A stretch of 64,000 bases of DNA, from assembly GCA_020881915.1 (NCBI GenBank), contig JAJFPB010000002.1, forward strand, positions 1,426,001 through 1,490,000. The letters run 5' to 3'. The notes under the pieces are model-generated. The model saw only the letters and a list, made by a program, of their open reading frames with translations. It made no database searches and was not told the origin of the DNA. Origin of the DNA: Paramyrothecium sp. XJ0827 (lineage: Eukaryota; Ascomycota; Sordariomycetes; Hypocreales; Stachybotryaceae). The translations under genes were made by a program, and so were the position numbers. This document shows, in pieces, positions 45,202-57,789 of the stretch. How positions within the stretch are numbered: the first letter of the stretch is position 1; the number at the start of each line of letters is the position of its first letter.

Positions 45202-48200
45202 ATGGAGGACCAGCTGGTTCAGCTCCTTGCCAACACCCAGCTCCCCGACCAGGCTCCCCGCCAGCAGGCCGAGCTCGATCTCAAGCGCGCTCGCTCCAAC
45301 CCAGCCTTCCCCGTCTCCCTCGCCAACATTGCCGCCCATGCCTCCATCGCCACAAACATTCGCCAATCCGCACTCAGCAGCCTGCGCCTCTTCATCGAGG
45401 GTAACTGGGCTGTCGACGACCCCGACGATGAACCCCAGATCCCCATCTCCGACGATGTGAGGACGCAGCTCAAGCAGACATTGCTCGACCTCGTCTTGGG
45501 TCATGAGGAGGATAGGAAAGTCAAGATCTCCGCCAGGTACAATCCCTCCTGCTCTGGAGCGTCAAGCCTGGACATGCCGAGTCCGTTGAGCACGCCCGTA
45601 CTGACCTTTGTCGTCTCCTTGAAGCTATGCTGTCGGCAAGATCGCCATTCACGACTTCCCCGACGAATGGCCTACCCTCCTCCCCACGGTCTTGTCCGTC
45701 ATTCCCTCGGGATCTGACACGCAGCTCCACGGCGCTCTGAGAGTGCTGAGCGATCTCGTTGAGGAGAGCCTCAGTGAAGACCAGTTCTTCTCCATGGCTC
45801 GCGACATTGCCAAGACCCTGACCGAGGTGGCCCTTAACGAGAACCGAAAGCCCATGCTTAGAGCCCTCGCCATCTCCATATTTCGATCCTGCTTTGATAT
45901 GATGAACATGATCAAGGAGGATCACGCCAAGGAAGTGAAAGGCTTCGCCGACGAGCTACTGAAGGATTGGAATCCTTTCTTCATCACCATCCTCAAGTCT
46001 AGTCTGCCCGAGGCCGACTTGACCGCTGGCACCCAGCCCGATAGCTGGCACAGCATAATTGCTCTGAAGTTGCAGGTTGTCAAGACCTTGCTCAAAATTC
46101 GCAGGGTCTTTCCCAATCTCCTCCTTCCCCAGAGCACTACGTTCTTCAGCGCTGTTTGGGAAGAGCTAAGCCTTTTGCAAGGCGCACACGAAGCCTTGTA
46201 CATTCAGAATGATGCTCAGGGTCGTCTGGAGGATGCGGACAACCTTCCGTACACTCTTGATTTCCTGATCCTCGAGGAATTGGATTTCTTGAACCAGTGC
46301 TTCCGTGCGCCGCCTGTTCAGGCCGAGCTTGATGGCCAGCTCAACGCACATGGCTCTGCACACGAAGTTCCCTGGATGGTTGAGATAATGAAGATGCTCG
46401 TCTCGTACTCGCGTGTCACGCGGGAGGAGGAAGAACTCTGGGATATTGACTGCTCGCTCTACCTCGCGGAAGAGACCTCAGTCACTGCCAACTACACGGC
46501 TCGAACTGCGGCGGGAGATCTTCTTATCAAGATGGGAGAATGGTTCAACCAGAAGACCGTGGACGGCTTGTACGGCTACACCAAGACTTTATTCCCTAGC
46601 GACGACTCGACCTGGAGGGCCCAGGAGGCGGCTCTTTACCTCTTTGTCATGCTGTGCAGTGACTTTCAGGACTTGGATAAGCCCATTTCTGAACCTGTCG
46701 CGAACGCATACCTTGAGCTTGTCGACTTTGCCATTAACAAGCAGGAAATTCCTTTGCTACGTGCCCGAGGTTACCTTGTAGCTGGTATGCTTGGACGATC
46801 CTTCGAGGCCCCTCATACTCTTCTCGATCGCATTATCCACTCCATCACTAGTGAGCAGTCCGAGGTGGTGCAGGTAGCCTGTATCAAGGCTGTAGAGGGC
46901 CTGATCAATGCAGGCAAGGTTTCGCCTGACCGACAAGTCCCAATCATCACCTCCATCCAAACCTACATGAACGGCAAGGACCCTAGTGACATGGAGGACG
47001 CCGATGAGCTGCTTGTCACCCTTAGCGAGGCTCTCAGGGCGGCCATCAGCTTGGACACCAGGATTGCTCTGTCAAATGATGTCCAGTCCATCGACCTTCT
47101 CTTCCTACTCGCGAAGCTCGGCGCCAGCAACTTCCAGGTCACCATGTTGGTGACGGAAGCTTTCGAGGAGATCGTGGGCAGCTTGTCCGACCCTACAGCG
47201 TTCAGCGGGCTCTGCACCAAGGTCTTGCCCACATTGACTGGCGCCTTCGAGGTAGCAAACTTGACTGAGGACAACCCTCTTGTTACAGTGAGCTGGTTCC
47301 ACTATCCATTCTGTGCTGTATCTAACGACAAATAGGTTGCTACTGAATTGCTTGCCGTTTTGGCCGAGCATGGCGCAGAGCCTCTTCCACAAGGCTTTGT
47401 GGCCGCTACATTCCCCAAGTTGACACGCTTGTTGATGGAATCGAACGAGGGAGAGGTTCTGCGACCCGGATCTGAAGTTGCCAAGTGGATTCTGATCCAC
47501 GATCATCAACAAGTATTCGGGTGGCAGGATGCGAACGGTCGCTCTGGCCTCGAAGTTTGCCTCCATATTATCGATCGTCTTCTTGGACCCTCCATCGAGG
47601 ACAACTCGGCCTCTCAAGTCGGTGGTTTGGCTGCAGAGCTTGTGGAGAAGGCTGGGCAGGAACGTCTGGGACCATTTCTGCCTCAGCTGTTGCAGGCTGT
47701 GGCAAACCGATTGGCCACAGCCCAATCTGCCGCTTTCATCCAATCTCTCATCCTTGTATTTGCTAGACTGTCGCTTGTCGGCGCCCAGGACGTTGTTGAA
47801 TTCCTCAGCCAAATTCAGATCGACGGCGAGAGTGGACTTCAAGTTGTTATGGCCAAGTGGCTGGAGAACTCTGTCTACTTTGCCGGTTACGACGAATCTC
47901 GACAGAAGTACGGTTGATCTACCATGGAATTGTTTGACTTGAACTAATATTTCGATAGTGTTATTGCGCTCTCCAAGCTTTACTCTCTCAACGACGCACG
48001 CCTTGCCCAAACTATGGTCAAGGGTGATTTGATTGTTCAAGCTGATGATGGCAGAATCAAGACTCGCTCACGGGCCAAGCAGAGTATGTTTGCACAAGTC
48101 CAAGACGTCGACCCCACGTCTCTTGGCTCCTGTTTGGAAAACGAATACTGACATCTTCTGTCATCTAGACCCAGACCAATACACCATTGTTCCTGCAACT

Positions 48201-48554
48201 CTCAAGATTGTCAAGGTCCTCATTGAAGAGCTTCTCTCGGCTTCGGGTGTCGGCTCAGCTGCCAATGCCGCCTCAGCTGCTATAGCTTCTGCTGCGTTTG
48301 ATGATGAGGAGGACGACGAAGATGGTTGGGAGGACGATGATACTCTTGACTTGAGCCTCGGCACAACCAAGGCGGACCTGATGTCCTTCGCTGAAGGACG
48401 GCAAAAGCAGCGTGACGACGAGACACAGGCGTATCTGACCGAGTTCTTCATCCGCTGCGCTCATGAAAACGTTGCCAGCTTCCAGGACTGGTACAACATG
48501 TTGAACGACGACGAAAAGGCAAAGCTGAACGAACTGGCAGCGGCAGCACAATAA
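45202..48554 (+). CDS. KAP114: Importin Kap114 (importin-9-like karyopherin)
   Basis: Karyopherin-beta nuclear import receptor; in yeast Kap114 imports TBP, histones H2A/H2B and other cargo. Five exons: 45202-45536, 45625-47287, 47336-47907, 47959-48083 and 48169-48554, 1026 aa, with introns of 48-88 nt. Joins are KISASYAVGKIAIHDFPDEWP, NPLVTVATELLAVLAEHG, DESRQNVIALSKLYSLND and RAKQNPDQYTIVPATLKI, all in phase. The N-terminal importin domain (about residues 20-110, LKRARSNPAFPVSLANIA) is followed by HEAT repeats to the end. Near residues 935-950 there is an acidic insertion (DDEEDDEDGWEDDD), matching the acidic loop known in Kap114/importin-9. The C-terminus FIRCAHENVASFQDWYNMLND is a family feature. 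Confidence 0.95.
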
Positions 48555-49109
48555 GCTGTACGCCTTCCAAGGATGCCACTTAATTTCGTGCCGAAGAGCA
48601 CGAGTGGAGCACCGGAGGAATGGTCTTACAGGACCGGCCTAACACAGACGACATAATGACGGAGTTGAGCAATTGCTGGTTGAATGACCAGCATTCCATA
48701 CAAAGAATACATAGATAAAAGGAGACGATTACTACATAGCTTACTAGTAGACATTAGCGATGGATTGTATCTTGCCTTGCTTCCTTGCTTTGAACGATAG
48801 ACATGACACGTGCCACGAGTCACAGAACACGTAGAATACTGAAAAGAATAAGGAGAGCGATGTTCCTGTCGCGTAGCCCTTCTCTGAGCCTCCTGCCCGA
48901 AGTGTCTTGCACGGTGAAATGAATATGAAGATCACGCGGAATGACAAATAGGATAGCTTAGCGGAGAAAAGTGATGATACATTCTTCTTGGAAAGCAGGC
49001 TAGCCCACCAAACATGTGTAGCTACCTGACCGATTTCTACCATAAGCGATACCATGCCTTGCACTACGTTCCCCGAACAGCGATAATAATCGTACAAAAG
49101 CACACTGCT
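48555..49109. other. Intergenic region between convergent genes
   Basis: 3' regions of KAP114 and the PI31-like gene. No gene seen. Confidence 0.5.
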
Positions 49110-50410
49110 TTAAATGATGCCACCACCACCACCAAAGGGGCCTCCTCCTCCGCCTCCACCGAAAGGATTTCCTCCCCTACCACTTCCAAACCTGGGCCCA
49201 CCTCCTGGTCCGACCGGGTCCCAGCGCGATCCAGGAGGCATCTGCGGGTCGTAACCTGAACCGTCACCACCGCCACCACCGGGTCCCGGGAAACCACCCT
49301 GCCCACCGAAGAGGGGGTCATCGAACGATGGGTGCATGCCAGAGAACCCACCGGGGCGGGGGAGCCCGCCACCAACAAATGAGCCTCGGAGCGGATCGTG
49401 GGGTCCGAGTCCGGGTGGGTTCAGGTCGTCGTGGCCGATGTTGTAGGGCGTGCGGCCGGGCATCACTAATCCGGGTGGGGGTCGGTTCATCTGATGTTCG
49501 TCCTCGAAGTCTGGTGGGGGAAAGTCTCCAACGGGGCCAGGCCGAGGGCGAGCCATTTCCGGCAGAGGCCCTGGCCGAGGATAGGGCGTATTGGGCTGGG
49601 GGTCGCCGCGGAACGGACGATTTGGGTTCTGGGCTTCTTGTGCGCGACGTTCAGAGCGGGCGTTGGCTTCGGCCTCCTCGGTCTCGACGTAGCCCTCTTT
49701 CTGGAGCTTGGGGATGAGCTTCTGGACAATATTTACTTTGAGGGCATGAAGGAGATCTGTTGGAACAAGGTCAGCTAGTGAAGAAAGCAGTCGATTTGGC
49801 TTCGCATCTGAAGCCGAGATGGGTAAGGCATACCGACTATCGCTTGCTCCGAAGCAAACACACTGCGAAGCTTATCGACGAGGTCGCTGCGGTCCTCCTT
49901 GTCGTCGGCCATCGTGATGCGAACAGGGAGCGCACTCGAGTTGACAACGTCGCGGGCGGCGCGCTCGAAGCGGTAGATGTTCTCGTCGCCTACGGCCAAG
50001 CCGCGCACCTCGACCTTGGTGCCCATGCGGTCGACGCGGATGACGAACTGCATCGACGACTGCTTGTGCTTGTAGACGAAACTGAGGGAGCCGAAGCCGG
50101 CGTTCCACTGAGGGGGAAGCCGCGGGGTGAGAGATTCGCATTCTGCTGTTGGCGGGAAGAGGACATGGTTAGCAATGAAGACAAACAGAAAATTAAGTTA
50201 CACAGTAGGAACGGGGGCATGGGACATACGCAAATTCTTGTCCTCGCGAAAACCGAGAAGCTTGAAGTCCAGAGCGGCGAGGTAAGCGTGGATGAGGAGG
50301 GCGATGGCCTCGTACGAGCTCGCGAGGTCGGAGCTGTCGTCGCCCTTATCATGGGTCGGCAGGGCATCGGCCATGCCCTGCAGGATGGCCGTCGTGCTAA
50401 GCGCAGACAT
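49110..50410 (-). CDS. PI31-like proteasome regulator (PSMF1 family)
   Basis: PI31 binds the 20S proteasome and affects its activity and assembly. Exons are 50410-50230, 50145-49834 and 49756-49110, 379 aa. The N-terminal PI31/FP domain (about residues 5-165) has ALLIHAYLAALDFKLLGF, LPPQWNAGFGSLSFVYKH and SSMQFVIRVDRMGTKVEV. A linker helix (VNIVQKLIPKLQKEGYVE) leads to a long Pro/Gly-rich tail with DPLRGSF and GGNPFGGGGGGGPFGGG, similar to the proteasome-binding Pro/Gly C-terminus of PI31. The second exon has a tandem acceptor (AACAGCAG): use of the later AG replaces Pro-Glu by Gln. Its start is 470 bp from the divergent REV7 start, so both share a promoter. Confidence 0.9.
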
Positions 50411-50880
50411 GACTTGGCGTGTAAGGCGGGAGGGTTTTCGAGTGGTTGTGTTCTGCTCAGGTTTGAAGCTGGTGATGGAGGGATGGAGCGTGCATCAGCC
50501 GAGAAGGATCAGCTTGATGGAAGGGCGGGGACATGATTTGTTCTCCCGGACGGGCAGAGCTGCCTGGGCCTGGAGATGCCGAGAGAGGCCTACAGGGAGC
50601 TGGAGGGGCGGGGTTCGGCGTCATGAGCGTCGTTGCCTTCAGCCCTATAAGTGGAGTCTGGAAGTCCTGCTGCACCACTTTGGCTTTCAGGCGGTCTTTC
50701 CTCGTCAATTAGTCTTCACGTGATATCGCGTTTCCCTCCCAAACGCGCACCTGGCAATTCACATGTGCGATCCCGTGCATCAGACAACTTGGCTGGGGTG
50801 ACGGTGCGCTGGCGAGAAGCTTCCCTTTGTTACTACAATAAACAGGGCCGATGGCTTTACGGTTACATCCCTAAGACGAA
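50411..50880. promoter_or_regulatory. Bidirectional promoter region of PI31-like and REV7 genes
   Basis: 470 bp between divergent start codons. A CACGTG-like CACGTGA occurs at about 50716. No strong TATA was found. Confidence 0.4.
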
Positions 50881-51779
50881 ATGGCTTCCACAAGCCCCCA
50901 GAAGCCCACCGGGCGCCCCGCGACCGATGAGCCGACGTCCCTCACCGTTACGGAAGCATCCCAGCTCCTCTCGTCCTTCACAAGCTTCCTCACCCTCGCC
51001 CTGCACTCGCTCCTCTTCCACCGCGGCCTCTACCCGCCCGCCACCTTCCTCACCGCCCGCGCCTTTAACCTCCCCGTGCAGCAGTCGCGCCACCCGGGCC
51101 TCTGCGCCTGGGTCACCGACGCCGTGGCCGCCGTGGCCGCGCAGCTGCAGCGCGGGTGCGTCGAGCGGGTGGCCGTCGTCGTCCACGCGCCCGGCACCCT
51201 GGCCGTCCTGGAGCGCTGGGTCTTTGACGTGAGCTCGTTCCCGGAGTGGGGGCCGCTTGTGCCCGTCGATGCTGCGGCGGCCGCTGGCGCGGGCGCGCCT
51301 GGACAGGCAGCGGAGGCGGCTCTGGCTGAGGAGCTGCTCGTGGCCGATGGCGAGAGTGACGCCGTGAACTGGGTCGACGTGAACGAGGCGATGCGCGGAG
51401 CCCTCAGGAGGATAGCGTACGCGGGCGAAAGCTTGCCGAACCCCCCGCAGGGCAGCACTTTCACGCTGGCCGTGGAGCTGCGCGATGACGCCTCTGCACC
51501 GATTGGTGTAAGTTGCTTCCATGTCTTCGCCTTCTTTGCCGTGTCCTTGACATTTTCAAGCATCCGCAACCCTGGATCCCGTCGCCGCCGAATCTCCAGC
51601 CCCCTTCTACCTCCAAAGCACAGCCTGACACGGGTTCTTCACTACGAGCAGCGTCCACGACCCCGGTCCGGTCAGTACGGGCAGGGCCATTGTTCTTTGA
51701 GTGTTGGGTTGAGCAGGCAGAAGCGACGCCTCGCCGCTTGGGACAGTCGTCAAACAAAACTCCAAATATATCGTCATGA
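50881..51779 (+). CDS. REV7: Rev7/Mad2B HORMA-domain protein
   Basis: Non-catalytic subunit of translesion DNA polymerase zeta, also linked to checkpoint/repair pathway choice. Exons are 50881-51507 and 51561-51779 (281 aa, intron 53 nt, gtaagt and ttcaag ends). The HORMA domain starts with TEASQLLSSFTSFLTLALHSLLFHRGLYPP and continues through LCAWVTDAVAAVAAQL and RVAVVVHAPGTLAVLERWVFDVS, the hallmark Rev7 strand-and-helix order. The C-terminal exon (HPQPWIPSPP, then GPLFFECWVEQAEA) supplies the last strands, near the safety belt. The middle of exon 1 is Ala/Gly-rich, an apparent loop expansion. The downstream neighbour converges 227 bp away. Confidence 0.9.
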
Positions 51780-52006
51780 CTATCATTCCTGCATAAAGCG
51801 CATCGTGATTCATGCCATGCCTCCGTTCCCGCCCAGCTTCCCATTTCCGTGGTGCGTGAAAGTATCCTCCTTTGTCCCTGACTCCCATACCATCCGGCCG
51901 TGCAGTTGGTGTACATGAAACCTCTTTTACCAGAACCCTATGCACCTTCTAACAAGTGTCAATACCCAAATACCATCCACGTGAGCCAATTGAAGCACAG
52001 CATCAC

Positions 52007-55000
52007 CTATTCCGTCGACTTCAACGCTGCTCGCAGGCTAGCCATCTCACGCTTTAATCGCGCGTTCTCTTTCTTGGTACGCGCCAAGTCATCCCCTTGG
52101 TCTTTCAGCTTGCTCATCAGCTCTTCCTTGTCCTCTTTACCCTTCCCCTTGAGCGCCTTCACGATTTTGCCGAGCTCGCCGTTGAATTTCTCGTATAGCA
52201 GCTCATTCTCGGCCACGGCTTCCTTGTACAGCTGGTCAATGGCACGCACTTTGGCTTCTGTCGATTTGACCGTCGACTCCATTTCTCTTTGTAGAGCGTC
52301 CTGTCTCTCCTGCATCTCTTGGCGAACAGTCGATAGCTTGTCTTCTAGCCCTTGGACAGAAGATGCAAGCCGCCTAAGGTCACCCGATGTGCCTTTTGAC
52401 AACGTCGTGTGATTAACACGTGCCATCTCCTGGCCGATTTTCGAGAGCTCCGACTGTAGCGAGGCGTCAACATCTTCCATGGCTTGCTTTTCCGTTTGCA
52501 GCCGTTCTCTTAGTTTCTGTGGTGATTGCAAACGCAACCTCTGCGTACCAGACCGTGTAGGACTGTTTCCAGGTCGAGTTGGTGATTCTGGACTTGGACC
52601 TACCGATCGTCCAGGCCGCAATGTCGGTATGCTGGATGCTGATAGCATCTTAGAATGTCTAATATTCTTTGTTGGGGACTCCTGTTTTGGCGTGTCCATC
52701 TCGGCAGGAGGCGTCATAACTGCTTCTGCCACATTTTCCTTTTGTCGTGACATACGCAAGGTCTGAGCAACATCAGGGCTGACCGGTATCCTCGATACAT
52801 TGCTTACTCTTGGGCTTGAGTTGAATTTTTCTGAAGTTTGTTTCGTTACTTGAAGTGGCCGCAGTGGCTCGTCGTCATCGAGTGACGCCGCAGCCATCAA
52901 GCTCTTGAGATCGGACAAGGAGCTGCGGCGCTTATGTCTTGGCTTTACGAAACCTGGTTCTGCTTCGGGCTCGCCTATGGTGTCTAGCGGAAACTCCAGA
53001 CGATGGGAGCTAGCTGGCCTTTGCCCATCGTCGAATGCGCCAGCAATTGGTGGTCGATCTCTTGAGCCCGGCCGTCGATGAAGCTTCCTCGGTAGACTAT
53101 TGTCATCGATCGAATGTGTTCGAGCCACAGACGCTCTTGACAAACTCGGAGCCTCGCCAGTAGCGGGGTTACGATGCTTGCTAAGACTTCGCCAAACAGA
53201 GGAGCGATCGTCTTTACTATTTTGACGCAAGAGTGTGTCGAATCCAAACTTGCGCCGCAACGACGACGTATTTGAGGTGAGAGAACCAGTGTGGGATTTA
53301 CCGGCGCGCAACGTGGAGTTGATGGAGCCATGGGCGGAATTGCCGAAATTAAAGCTGTTTGGCTCCTCAAAGATCCTGTCGCAGTCTTCTACCATACGGT
53401 CCAACAGATTGATGTAGCCCGGTGCCGTACCATCGGAAACAAGCAGTTCAGCGAACGCAAGCGTCAAAGCACCTCTATCACTATCATTGCCACAACCGTC
53501 CAGCAGGTCGGCGAGCAGTTTCATGAGTGCCGTAAAGGCCCTGCGGTTTTGTGGCGCCATATCGGAGAACAGGAATCGGACAAAGTCGGCAAATTCTCCC
53601 GGAACACGCTTGTTGGCACGCTCTTGGAGGGTGTCAAGTAGCTGAATCGTCATAACCGGGCCCATTTGCTCGGTCCAAGCTATGCGAAGAAACTTTTCGA
53701 ATGCGACAAAGAGAACTTCTGTACCAAGATCCGAGGCAGCTTCGTAATCATAGGGGCTTTCAATAAGACGGTTGTAGAGGTCATTCACGGAAAGTTCGTC
53801 GGCCATGGACCTGTTTAATAACGTGCGGCCAATAACGGAGCCTTTACGTGACTGAAGTGCGGCGACATATCCAGTGAATGTTTGTTCCAACCGTACGAGA
53901 GGATTTTCCGGACGCCCATCGTCAATCGAGAGATGCTCGCTATTCTTGCTTCGGAAAGAACCAAAAATGGAGTGTTGCTGACTGTTATGCCTCTGAAGTG
54001 CAGAGGCTGGGCGATCAGATTTGTATGTTGGAGTCGCAGACTCCGTGGTTGTGGAAGAGGGGTTGGACGTTCCACTCCAGAAGCTGGAAAGAAGTTTGAC
54101 CGGAGATGTGGCAAGGAAGGAACGTGTCTTTTCGGCACGGTTGTATAAGCTCAGTCGGCGAAGTGTTCGTGAATAATACGATACCAACGGAGCCGTCAAT
54201 TGCATATTAGCAACATTGTACTGACTGCTGAGAAGCTGGATGACTGCCAAACGTTAGTCTTGACGAATATTTGCCCTGTTCCTTCGACTTACTCCGACGG
54301 GATAATGTGGGGAGGAAGTCCTCCAAAGCAACATCATCCTGAAATTGTTTCCCATTCAGGCCAGCTGTGAGTATAGTCACTCTCCGCAAATCATTGCTGG
54401 TCACGTTGACCACAATCTCGACGCCGTAGTGTCCAACGGGCGCACCCTTAGTCCCCTTTTCACGATCGACGACAATCCGGACTGGTGCAGGCTCCCTTCG
54501 GCCTTCAATGAGCTGATCGGCGCCCTCTTGAAACACCGCGGCATGGAGGCCTAAGTTGCTGTCTGGCATACGAACGGAGCGAAGCGTCCAGCAAGGGTCC
54601 TCACGTTCGCTTTCTGGGAAGCGAGCCTCTATCCTCGCCTTAACAAGATCCTCGTCCCATTTCGCCCCCTTCCCTTCGTATGAGTCTTGCAGGAGAAAAC
54701 AGCGAGACGTGGCAGACTTGCTGATTTTATGCTCCCCTGCATGCGCACCCTTCATATCCTTTGTTGATGTCATCCAAACGAGGGAACCGTCAGCTGACTC
54801 GGTGAATCGAACATCAGCTAGATCATGCCATCCGGTGAAGACAAAATCATACGCTCCAGGCCCACCAGCTGCATTCGTCATCGATATAAGCAGTCCTGCT
54901 GCAGAAGGCTTGTCGATCTCCCGGACGAGGTCGCGCCCTGTCATGTTGCCCCCCATCCTCTTCAGGATTACAATGCAATCCGAAAAAAGCAAGAGCAGGC

Positions 55001-56540
55001 CTGGTTTCTCCATGTGATTGGAGAGTTGAAATGGAGGCGCGAGCTCAACGAAATCCGCAGCAACAACTAGACGACCCTGGGGTTCGAGATCCATCGGCCA
55101 CGACTCAACCATATTTCGAAGTCGGCTGGCAATGTGAGGTTTGTCCGGAAGCGGGTCGTCCATTGAGCAAATATTGGTAATGATATCCCTCGCCTTGAGC
55201 ATGGGCTGTAGCGCAGGGTGCGTTATAGGCAGGGAGGCCACGATCTGGTCTATCATCAGGCTGTATCGAGGCAATCGCTGAACAGGTTCAATTAGTATTG
55301 ATCGGACGGTTTGCTCTCCAGTTTGGTTGACCCGTTGTCTAAAGCTCGATTGCGGATCCATGAATGAGGTCAAAAGCGTTGGAAAATGCTGGCTAGCCCT
55401 GATGTAGTCCTGATAGCACTCAGTGAATTTGGGAAACCATTCAAGAAATAAGCGGGCGATTGCCAGCGCGCCGCTGGGGTCTTTATTGCGCGCGGCGCCT
55501 CCAAGCTTCGAACCCATCGGGTTGCCTGAAGGGGGATCCAGATCTTTGGTAGAAGCAGATTCCGTTTCATCCATTATTTTGCGAAGCTCTTCTAGGAAAA
55601 GAGAGTTGACATGGAGTATTTGGTCGGACGATCGGGGGAAAAGCTTGCCCAGCTCTTCCTCTGATGGACTCAAGCTTTCCGGTTTTCGTTTCGCGGCACT
55701 TTCTCGAAAATCATGGGCAATATGCTTAACGAGTTCTCCCAACTTCATCACGTAGCGTTCCTCAGTGTCCACCAATTCGCCAAGCTTCATACGCAGTTCA
55801 TATTTCTGATCCTTGGTAAATGATTTGCTTCGGTTGAGCGCGGAAGGCTTTGAGGGTGCGCGGCGCAGTCTGCTGGTCGGCAGGAAGACAGGCTCTCCCA
55901 ATAGCCTGACCAGAGGGGTGTAACCCGTGTACTGCCGTAAAGTCGGGTCCAGGATATCATCCTCGTCATCCGGTACCTCTTCCAGATCGGCAGGCTGAAG
56001 CGGTACAATGGCGCCTGGAGGCAGAATAAAATCGACATCAACGTTGCTGACATGTTGTGTTTGCAAGGCCGCTTGTAAAGCGGCAATCACCTCCGCTGTG
56101 TTCTCGCTCTTGATCATCGTGGTGACAACATCGGCGGCATGCTGCTCCCCAAAGAGGGCAGGCCCGCTACCTGGACGTCTGCCCCGTGTTGGGTAGGCAT
56201 TCCGTAGATGGGTTTTGACGCCTTCGGGCAGCTCTGTGAAATACTTGAACAAGCCGAAGGCCAAAGCCCGGAAAACCTCATCGCCTTGATCCTCGCGGGG
56301 CAGGTAGTTGACGACGCTGTAGAACGGCGAGTTGGGAGAAATGGTGATGCGGGGGAAGGATTGGAAGCCGGCCGGAGTAAAAACGTGGATCTGGACGCGG
56401 GAGCTGTTCGCCGTATAGTTGGCAGTGGTCGACGGTCCGTGGAATATCAGGATGGGGAGGTGGCCGAGCAGCGGATCAGAGGCGTGGTAGAGAGTTAGGT
56501 GCTCGGGCGAGAGCGCCACCTCATCCGTGACACGCACCAT
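52007..56540 (-). CDS. BUD3: Bud3-like RhoGEF (septation)
   Basis: Dbl-homology exchange factor of the Bud3 type, which in filamentous fungi marks septation sites and activates Rho4-class GTPases (family knowledge). Exons are 56540-54293 and 54243-52007 (1494 aa); the 49-nt intron has gtaagt, actaac branch and ggcag, and restores LSRRIIQLLSSQYNVANMQL. The first ~240 residues are the unique Bud3 N-terminus (LSPEHLTLYHASDPLLGHL). The DH domain follows at about residues 242-480, with LGELVDTEERYVMKLGELV and SILIEPVQRLPRYSLMIDQIV. A PH-like stretch comes next, then a helical segment and a long Ser/Pro-rich disordered region. The final ~200 residues are a coiled coil. The protein is full length; I see no break. 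Confidence 0.9.
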
Positions 56541-57341
56541 GGTCGCGTTAATGGGCCTTGCTCATGGCCCCTTGCGCCAGGTTCGATAGAGGTCGGAGGG
56601 CGCGGATTATGGGGGACGGAGTCGCAATGCGCGGGGTGTCTTTTTCGAAGCCGAATCGGATTCGGATCACCAGATGAAAGGGCGGCCCACTTGTCGCAGA
56701 TCAAGTAAACATCGGGCTGCGCGTCAGACGAAATCGTACACAAATGCGCCGGGTTCCTGCAGATTCACACCGAACTCGGCGAGGCAGGGAGAAGAAAAAA
56801 TTGTCTGCTGATGGAAAAATGAAAAAGCGAGGGTATGAAGCAACAAGAGAAACACAGACAAAAGTAAAAATCAATTGTACTCAGGTCTGAGACCATGTAG
56901 GACAAGTGGGAAATGGCGGAATGCTGGTCACGATAAGCCCCCCTCCTCCGATTATTGTTCGGGTAGGCGGTCAAGGTAAACACCAGACCGAAAGTCAACA
57001 ATGCGCACAGAAACTTTTTGGGGCAGCTAGCAACAGCTTGCTAGACGCGTTAGACGCGCCAGTACCGACCCGACGTCACCACGCCCACTAAGGTACGTAC
57101 GGCTGGGCTTGAAGCACTAATTCTTCAGGCAAGGTGCCCTACCTTACATAGAACAACCCCGCTAACATCCAGGTGCTTGCTGACGCTGTAGTGTCCTCCT
57201 TGGCTTGTGGTCTACCTGACATTCTCAAGACCTAGAGGTGACAGATAGAACATACCTACTGTTGCTCTACTTCTTGGGCGACAGTCGAGAATCAATCCTT
57301 CAGTGAACTCCTCATCGCTTTTCAGGAAAGCTCGATTCATG
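56541..57341. promoter_or_regulatory. Divergent promoter region of BUD3 and DCC1 genes
   Basis: 801 bp between divergent start codons. AGGTAC-type motifs occur around 57090-57145. No other gene seen. Confidence 0.4.
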
Positions 57342-57789
57342 ATGTCGAGTCAGGAACAAGGCATCCCATTGCGACACCAGCCCAATAATGTGGGCTATCG
57401 TCTCATCGAGCTTCCGCCAGACTTGCAACATCTACTAGAATCAGAGAACGCACCAGTGTTGGTTCCCTGCCATGGGCTCGTTGGCACCAGGCGAACCGTT
57501 GCTTACTCCTTTTCGTAGTCTAACTCTCGAATCTTCACCGAACTCGGCCATACTGAGGACGCCAGACAAGGCGTATTCTCTCCGTCAAAAGAACACCTCA
57601 AATGCCGTCATCCTTCTTTCTTCCAACTCAGCCTCTGCGGACGGCCAATCGTCACTAGCGGCCATCTCAACGATTCATGAAACGGTGGAACTGGACCCTT
57701 ACCATGAGAAAGATGTGTCCAATGCCGGTAGTGTAAAGCACACTGGCAGTAAGGGCAAGTGGCATGAGCGGTTTGGGAAAAATAGATAA
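57342..57789 (+). CDS. DCC1: Short Dcc1-like cohesion protein
   Basis: Dcc1 is a subunit of the Ctf18-RFC clamp loader that supports sister-chromatid cohesion. Exons are 57342-57457 and 57519-57789 (61-nt intron, gttggt donor and cgtag acceptor); the join gives ENAPVLTLESSPNSAILRTP. Visible family blocks are YRLIELPPDLQHLLESEN, KAYSLRQKNTSNAVILL and AAISTIHETVELD, all from the N-terminal part of Dcc1. The product is only 128 aa, whereas yeast and animal Dcc1 have about 390. It ends in a neat basic element (SKGKWHERFGKNR) and a normal stop, and I cannot find the missing C-terminal domain downstream. An ATG 3 nt upstream is equally usable. Confidence 0.8.
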
